A stretch of 40,874 nucleotides of DNA from Campylobacter sp. W0018. Lineage in GTDB: Bacteria > Campylobacterota > Campylobacteria > Campylobacterales > Campylobacteraceae. Below the pieces are notes generated by a model. The model did no database searches. It saw only the letters and a list, made by a program, of their open reading frames with translations, and was not told the DNA's origin. Positions 35,432-40,874 of the stretch are shown here, in pieces. The DNA is taken from positions 1 through 40,874 of the forward strand of contig JACHTQ010000012.1 in NCBI GenBank assembly GCA_020135845.1. The letters are read 5' to 3'. The number at the start of each line of letters is the position of its first letter. The first letter of the stretch is position 1. The translations under genes and the position numbers were made by a program.

Positions 35432-38400
35432 TTACTTTTGTGTTATTTTCAAAAAAGCTGCCAAATCTGGATCTTTTTCGTGCTTACAAATTTCAAGCAT
35501 TTTTAGCATTTTTTCATAATCCCTTGGCATAATCTTAAAAAAATCTTTCTTATCAAATTTATCTAGTACATCCTTAGCTTTTTTTGAATCAGTATAAAAA
35601 ACATGTTTTTCTATCATCTTTTTTAATTCTTTTTCGTCTTTAGCATTTAAATCCTTAATATCCACAAGCTCCGTATTAACATGAACTTCATTGTGCCTTC
35701 CTAGTATGTAAGCAACGCCTCCACTCATTCCAGCTGCAAAATTAGCACCCACATCACCAAGCACGACTACAAGCCCACCTGTCATATACTCACATCCATG
35801 AATTCCCATTCCTAAAACCACAGCTTTAGCTCCTGAATTTCTCACACAAAATCTCTCTCCAGCTATACCATCAAGATAAACTTCGCCTTCAGTTGCACCA
35901 TACAAACAAGCATTTCCAGCGATGATATTTTCCTCAGGTGAAAAAGTCGCCTCGTCTGAAATTTTAGCAATGATTTTTCCACCGCTTAAACCTTTACCTA
36001 AATAATCATTGCTATCTCCGATAATCTCAAGCTTGATCCCTTTGATCAAAAAAGCCCCAAAACTATTTCCAGCATTTCCTATAGCTTTAATATGAATATT
36101 ATCTTCCATTAAAGCATCTTTTCCATAAGTTTTTAAAATTTCACTTGAGAGCATAGTAGCAAAAGTCCTGCTTTGATTGCCCACTTCTAAAGAAAGTTTG
36201 ATCGGTTCTTTTATAGCATTTTTACAAAGTGGGAGTAAAATTCTATAATCAATCGTTTTTTCAAGTTTATTATCTTTATAATCTTTAAAATGCACTGCGG
36301 TTTTATTGTAAGTGGATAAAGATTTTAAAATTTTATCTAAATTAATTTTTCCTGCTTTAGCTTGCGCGCTTTTTTGATGAAGTTTATCCACGCGACCTAT
36401 CATATCATCTAAGCGTTTAAAACCTAATTTAGCCATGTATTCTCTTAATTCTTCGGCTATAAAATACATAAAATTAACAACCTCATCTACCTTACCTTTA
36501 AAGTTTTTTCTAAGCTTTGCATCTTGAGTAGCGATTCCAACTGGACAAGTATTAAGATGACAAACCTTATTCATACTACAACCCATTACGATCATAACTG
36601 CTGTTGCAAAGCCAAATTCTTCAGCTCCTAAAAGCGCTGCTATGGCTAAATCTCTTCCGGTCATAAGTTTGCCATCAACTGCTAATTTTATTCTATCTCT
36701 AAGTTTATTTAAAATAAGGGTTTGGTGTGCCTCAGCAAGCCCTAATTCCCAAGGAATTCCCGCATGCGAAATTGAAGTTCTAGTGCTTGCTCCTGTTCCT
36801 CCATCATAACCTGAAATTAAAATAGAATTAGCTCCTGATTTTGCAACACCTGCAGCAACGGTTCCTATACCATTTGCACTGACGAGTTTGACTGAAATTT
36901 TCGCGTCTTTATTTGCATTTTTTAAATCATAAATAAGCTGAGCCAAATCTTCAATAGAATAAATATCATGATGCGGTGGCGGAGAAATAAGAGTAACAGC
37001 TGGGGTAGAATGTCTAGCTTTTGCTATCCAAGGATAAACCTTAAAACCTAACAATTGCCCTCCTTCTCCAGGTTTTGCACCTTGGGCAACTTTAATTTGA
37101 ATTTCTTTTGCATGAATTAAATAATTTAAATCCACTCCAAAACGGCCACTTGCAACTTGTTTTATAGCAGAATTTTTATCGCTTTCATAACGTTCTTCAT
37201 CTTCTCCGCCCTCACCTGAATTTGACTTTGCGCCTATTTTATTCATCGCCATAGCCAAACACTCATGAGCTTCTTTAGAAATTGATCCATAGCTTATTGC
37301 ACCGGTTCTAAAACGTTTTACTATGCTTTCTACACTTTCTACTTTATCGATACTGATAGCTTCATTAAAATCAAATTCCATTAAAGAACGCAATGTTACT
37401 TGTTTTTCATCAACCAAAGAAGAATATTTTTTAAAAATTTTATAATCATTATTTTGACACGCTTTTTGAAGATTAAAAACAATCATAGGATCAATTAAAT
37501 GTTCCTCTTTAAAAGTTTGCTCATTGAAAGCATTTTTATAAAAATGAAGAAATTCTTTTTCAAAATCATGCAAACTAATACCCTCTATACGAGAGATGGT
37601 AGAGCCAAAATATTTATCAATCATTTTAGAATTTAATCCCAAGCATTCAAAAAGTGCCGATCCATTATAACTTTGCAAAGTAGAAACACCCATTTTAGAG
37701 GCGATTTTTACTATACCATTTGAACTTGCATGGATAAAATTTTCCACCGCTTTTTCATAACTTAAATCAAGTTCTTTATCTTGAATGAGTTTATAAATAC
37801 TTTCATAGACCAAATAAGGATTAATCACAGTAGCACCATAACCCAAAAGACAAGCAAAATGATGAATTTCTCTAGGTTCTGCACTTTCTATAATGATACT
37901 TGTATGGGTTCTTAAATTTTTTCTCACTAAATAATTATGCACCCCAGAAACCGCAAGCAAAGCAGGGATATAAGCATTATTTTCATCGGCTCCTTTATCG
38001 CTTAAAATCACGATAGAAGTTCCTTTTTTTATCTCTTTTTCTATTTCTATAAAAAGATTATCCAAAGCTTTTTCTAAATTCATTTTAGAATAATCATAAA
38101 GTATGGAAAATTCTTTCACCTTAAAATTTTTCAAAGATTTAATTTTAAATAATTCTTCATTACTGATAATTGGTAAAGAAATTTTCACGCGCTTAGCATT
38201 CTTTTCATCAGGCTTTAACAAATTTCCTTCGCAACCTAAATAAATTCTTGTAGAGGTTACAATTTCTTCTCGTATATAATCAAGTGGAGGATTAGTCACT
38301 TGCGCACAAAGCTGTTTAAAATAATTATATAAAGGTTGATAGTTTTTAGATAAAACGGCTAAAGGTGTATCAACTCCAGTAGAAATAATCTCTTCTTTAG

Positions 38401-39859
38401 CATTTTGCGCCATAGTCTTAATACTAAATTTGGTTTCATCCCAACCAAAAATTTTTTGAAGTTTAAAAATTTCATCTTGCTTTAAAAATTTATGCTCATA
38501 AACTCCACCATCTTGTTTTTCAAGATCGATCAAATTTGTAAGCCATTTTTGATAAGGTTTAGCATTGGCATAATGTTCTTTAATTTCATGATCAGTTACT
38601 ACTCTACCCCTTGCAGTATCGACAAGTAAAAGTTTTCCTGGCTCTAAACGTTTTTTAGCTTTGATATTTTGTTCATCGATTTTTAGGGCCCCTGTCTCAC
38701 TAGAAAGTATCAACATATCATCTTTTGTAAGGTAATACCTTGAAGGACGAAAACCATTTCTATCTAAACTCGCCCCCATAATCACACCATCTGTAAAAAC
38801 TATGGCTGCAGGACCGTCCCAAGGCTCCATCAATAAAGAATGATACTCATAAAATGCACGTTTATGACTTTGCATATTTTCATTTTTATGCCAAGGTTCA
38901 GGTACCATCATCATAAAAGCTTCTTCTAAAGTTCTACCATTTAAAGCCAAAAATTCTAAAGTATTATCAAACATAGCAGAATCACTGCTTTCTTTAGCAA
39001 TGATTGGAAAAATTTCATCCAAATTTTCAAAATAATCACTTTGCATCAAATCTTGTCTTGATCTGATGCCATCAACATTACCTCGTATAGTATTGATCTC
39101 ACCATTATGCACCATATAACGATTTGGATGTGCTCTTTCCCAGCTTGGAAAAGTATTGGTAGAAAAACGAGAATGCACTAAAGCTATGGCTGATTTCATA
39201 TTGACATCTTTAAAATCAAGATAAAAATCACTCAATTGTGTAGAAAGTAACATTCCTTTATAAACAATAGTCCTAGAAGAAAAGCTTGAAAAATAAAATT
39301 TAGGCACATGTAAAGCCCTTTTTTCTATAAGACGACGACAACTATAAAGCACTCTTTCAAATTCAATTCCTGCATTGATTTCATCAGGCTTTTTGACAAA
39401 GGCTTGTAAAAAATAAGGCATAGCCCTTAAAGCACTCTCTCCTATATCGCTAGGATTAAAAGGAACCTCTCTAAAACCTAAAAATTCAAGATTTTTATCT
39501 TTTAAACCTTGTAAAAATATAGCCTTAGCTTCCTCTTTAGCCTCTAAATTAGGTGACAAAAACATTTGTGCAACGGCATAATCACCTTTTTTTGGAAGCT
39601 TAAAGCCTAATTCTTGAGTTTTAAAAAAATCGTGTGGAATTTGGATTAAAATTCCAGCTCCATCTCCTGAATTTTCTTCAGCTCCAAAACCTCCCCTATG
39701 CTCAAGATTCATCAAAATTTCTAAAGCATTACAAATAACTTTATAAGAAGCAATACCACGTATATTAGCTACAGCAGCAATCCCACAAGCATCATGCTCA
39801 TTTTTAGAATCATAAAGTCCTATGCTTTGATTTTTTTCTAAAATATCCTCTAAATTCAT
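35432..39859 (-). CDS. gltB: Glutamate synthase (GOGAT) large subunit
   Basis: Converts glutamine and 2-oxoglutarate to glutamate. The 1475-residue protein has a short propeptide before the N-terminal nucleophile Cys25 (EHDACGIAAV, type II glutamine amidotransferase), a central domain, an FMN-binding TIM-barrel (VKLVSANGIGTVAAGVAKSG, SGYDGGTGAS), a 3Fe-4S cluster motif (CSMNKVCHLNTCPVG), and a C-terminal beta-helix with repeated Gly motifs (MTGGLVVVLG). The sequence reads as intact. The bacterial enzyme needs the small subunit GltD to take electrons from NADPH; gltD is not adjacent here, unlike the gltB-Cj0008-gltD order I recall. Confidence 0.96.
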   Translation of the reverse strand: MNLEDILEKNQSIGLYDSKNEHDACGIAAVANIRGIASYKVICNALEILMNLEHRGGFGAEENSGDGAGILIQIPHDFFKTQELGFKLPKKGDYAVAQMFLSPNLEAKEEAKAIFLQGLKDKNLEFLGFREVPFNPSDIGESALRAMPYFLQAFVKKPDEINAGIEFERVLYSCRRLIEKRALHVPKFYFSSFSSRTIVYKGMLLSTQLSDFYLDFKDVNMKSAIALVHSRFSTNTFPSWERAHPNRYMVHNGEINTIRGNVDGIRSRQDLMQSDYFENLDEIFPIIAKESSDSAMFDNTLEFLALNGRTLEEAFMMMVPEPWHKNENMQSHKRAFYEYHSLLMEPWDGPAAIVFTDGVIMGASLDRNGFRPSRYYLTKDDMLILSSETGALKIDEQNIKAKKRLEPGKLLLVDTARGRVVTDHEIKEHYANAKPYQKWLTNLIDLEKQDGGVYEHKFLKQDEIFKLQKIFGWDETKFSIKTMAQNAKEEIISTGVDTPLAVLSKNYQPLYNYFKQLCAQVTNPPLDYIREEIVTSTRIYLGCEGNLLKPDEKNAKRVKISLPIISNEELFKIKSLKNFKVKEFSILYDYSKMNLEKALDNLFIEIEKEIKKGTSIVILSDKGADENNAYIPALLAVSGVHNYLVRKNLRTHTSIIIESAEPREIHHFACLLGYGATVINPYLVYESIYKLIQDKELDLSYEKAVENFIHASSNGIVKIASKMGVSTLQSYNGSALFECLGLNSKMIDKYFGSTISRIEGISLHDFEKEFLHFYKNAFNEQTFKEEHLIDPMIVFNLQKACQNNDYKIFKKYSSLVDEKQVTLRSLMEFDFNEAISIDKVESVESIVKRFRTGAISYGSISKEAHECLAMAMNKIGAKSNSGEGGEDEERYESDKNSAIKQVASGRFGVDLNYLIHAKEIQIKVAQGAKPGEGGQLLGFKVYPWIAKARHSTPAVTLISPPPHHDIYSIEDLAQLIYDLKNANKDAKISVKLVSANGIGTVAAGVAKSGANSILISGYDGGTGASTRTSISHAGIPWELGLAEAHQTLILNKLRDRIKLAVDGKLMTGRDLAIAALLGAEEFGFATAVMIVMGCSMNKVCHLNTCPVGIATQDAKLRKNFKGKVDEVVNFMYFIAEELREYMAKLGFKRLDDMIGRVDKLHQKSAQAKAGKINLDKILKSLSTYNKTAVHFKDYKDNKLEKTIDYRILLPLCKNAIKEPIKLSLEVGNQSRTFATMLSSEILKTYGKDALMEDNIHIKAIGNAGNSFGAFLIKGIKLEIIGDSNDYLGKGLSGGKIIAKISDEATFSPEENIIAGNACLYGATEGEVYLDGIAGERFCVRNSGAKAVVLGMGIHGCEYMTGGLVVVLGDVGANFAAGMSGGVAYILGRHNEVHVNTELVDIKDLNAKDEKELKKMIEKHVFYTDSKKAKDVLDKFDKKDFFKIMPRDYEKMLKMLEICKHEKDPDLAAFLKITQK

Positions 39860-39866
39860 TTTTACT

Positions 39867-39902
39867 CCTTATAAATTGATTTCACTATTTATAAGGATTA
39901 TA
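39867..39902 (-). promoter_or_regulatory. gltB promoter and leader hairpin covering the ribosome binding site
   Basis: On the minus strand TATAAT is at 39902-39897, 38 bases before the ATG. Immediately downstream a perfect 10-base inverted repeat (CCTTATAAAT at 39867-39876, ATTTATAAGG at 39887-39896 in plus-strand notation) includes the AAGG of the AAGGAG ribosome binding site (39870-39865). The hairpin could limit translation; this is inference. Confidence 0.5.
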
Positions 39903-39928
39903 ACATAAATAAAAATACAAACTAGACA

Positions 39929-40874
39929 CTATAAAAACATAGCAATAATACTTCCTAAAATCAACAAAGGGCCGTTATAAAAAATAAAAGTTGGTATACA
40001 AGTATCCTTAATATGATCGTGCTGTTTGTCAGCGTTTAAACCCACAGTTGTTCCCATTGTGGTTTCACTAGCAGGACTTCCAGCATCTCCTAAGGCTCCA
40101 GCTACCCCTAAAATAAAAATCGTCAAAGGGATACTAAAACCAAGCTCTATACAAATAGGACAAAAAAGCGTAGCAATGATAGGAATCGTTCCAAAAGAAG
40201 TTCCTATGCCCATAGTTACGATAAGTCCGATTAAAAGCATTAAAAAGATGGCTAAAAATTTGCTTTGTTTTATCCATGGAATCACAAAATTAACAAGTTC
40301 TTGCACCGCTCCACCATGTCTTAAAACTTCTCCATAACCCGCCGCTACAAGAATAACGAAGGCGATAAATCCCATTGTCTTAAGCCCATTATCAAAAATC
40401 TCATTAACATTGCTATACTTTACCCCGCCTAAAACAACCATTAAAATAAAGCCTAAAAGTCCTGATAAAGGCAAGTTCATAGTGATAATTTGTAAAATTA
40501 AAGTTAAAATCAATCCGGCTAAAACACCCCATTCTTTACGCGTCATTTGCAAATTTTCTAAGTCGATTTTAGCTAATTCTATTTCTTTATATTCCTTTGG
40601 TTTGCGATAAAAAACAAAAATTGCTAAAAAAAGCCCAGTAATCATGCAAATAGCTGCAAAATACATCGTATGAGTAACATCATTTAAAGTTACATTAACG
40701 CCGTTTTTTACAAGATTATCTTTTAAAAGATCTTGGAAAGTCAAACCAAATCCGACAGGCAAAACCATATAAGGAGTTGTAAGACCAAAAGTTAATGCAC
40801 AAGCAACTGCTCTACGATCTATCTTTAAGCGATTAAACAAACTTAAAAGTGGCGGTATAAGCAAAGGAATAAAA
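39929..40874 (-). CDS. Na+/H+ antiporter family membrane protein, 5' end cut by window edge
   Basis: The frame runs open to the window edge (an internal TTG at 40864 is not the true start), giving at least 314 residues. It is hydrophobic throughout, with about eight membrane segments, and has GVAGALGDAGSPASETTMGTTVGLNAD near the C-terminus and MGIGTSFGTIPIIATLF, typical of the NhaC-like antiporter superfamily. It ends 69 bases before gltB on the same strand. Equivalent to the locus I recall as Cj0006. The transported ions cannot be read from sequence. Confidence 0.82.
   Translation of the reverse strand, partial: FIPLLIPPLLSLFNRLKIDRRAVACALTFGLTTPYMVLPVGFGLTFQDLLKDNLVKNGVNVTLNDVTHTMYFAAICMITGLFLAIFVFYRKPKEYKEIELAKIDLENLQMTRKEWGVLAGLILTLILQIITMNLPLSGLLGFILMVVLGGVKYSNVNEIFDNGLKTMGFIAFVILVAAGYGEVLRHGGAVQELVNFVIPWIKQSKFLAIFLMLLIGLIVTMGIGTSFGTIPIIATLFCPICIELGFSIPLTIFILGVAGALGDAGSPASETTMGTTVGLNADKQHDHIKDTCIPTFIFYNGPLLILGSIIAMFL

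Noticed and set aside
40026..40337. Open frame of 103 codons opposite the antiporter gene
   Set aside because: The reverse frame of a hydrophobic membrane protein often stays open; the antiporter frame has clear family motifs.
1..40874. tRNA genes, rRNA genes, CRISPR arrays, insertion sequences or prophage genes
   Set aside because: No GTTCRANYC-type T-arm in a cloverleaf context, no spaced direct repeats of CRISPR size and no transposase or phage-like reading frames were seen by eye.

Overview
The window is AT-rich, densely packed Epsilonproteobacterial DNA. The gene content (docA/docB, dba/dsbI, desulforubrerythrin rrc, a Tlp2-type chemoreceptor beside znuABC) and the protein sequences point to a thermotolerant Campylobacter of the C. 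jejuni group. I cannot fix the species from sequence alone. No tRNA, rRNA, IS element or CRISPR array was recognised.

Left part (1-20.6 kb), matching the block I recall as Cj0144 down to Cj0123c in C. jejuni NCTC 11168, read in reverse. It opens with the 5' part of a dCache chemoreceptor gene (-), which diverges from a zinc uptake operon znuA-znuC-znuB (+). Converging on znuB is a long co-directional minus-strand cluster: M23 peptidase, lpxC, tsaB, thrB, ylxR, infB, rbfA, rimP, and at its tail a two-gene McrBC-type restriction system. From 14.7 kb the plus strand carries bamA, then accD-rlmH-dksA-membrane protein-dus with overlapping or nearly touching genes.

Right part (20.6-40.9 kb), matching the block I recall as Cj0024 down to Cj0006. 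It holds purB-nrdA (-), a pseudouridine synthase, the docA-docB pair, dba-dsbI, a frameshifted GNAT acetyltransferase gene, queC (-), an HD-domain protein, a YagU-like membrane protein, rrc with a Fur-like operator, a broken CgtA-like glycosyltransferase gene, rnhB, gltB (-) and a 5'-truncated Na+/H+ antiporter gene (-).

The points most worth a second look are: (1) the CgtA-like glycosyltransferase outside any LOS locus, with an interrupted G tract and two compensating homopolymer frameshifts that leave its 5' end broken; (2) gltB without gltD next to it, with a leader hairpin that pairs with its ribosome binding site; (3) the direct junction of dus and nrdA, loci far apart in the reference order, together with several apparently missing reference genes (ilvD, Cj0011c, Cj0021c, Cj0128c, gltD); (4) the McrBC pair at the end of a translation-factor operon, with a very AT-rich N-terminal specificity region. 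Statements about reference gene order are from memory and need alignment to confirm.
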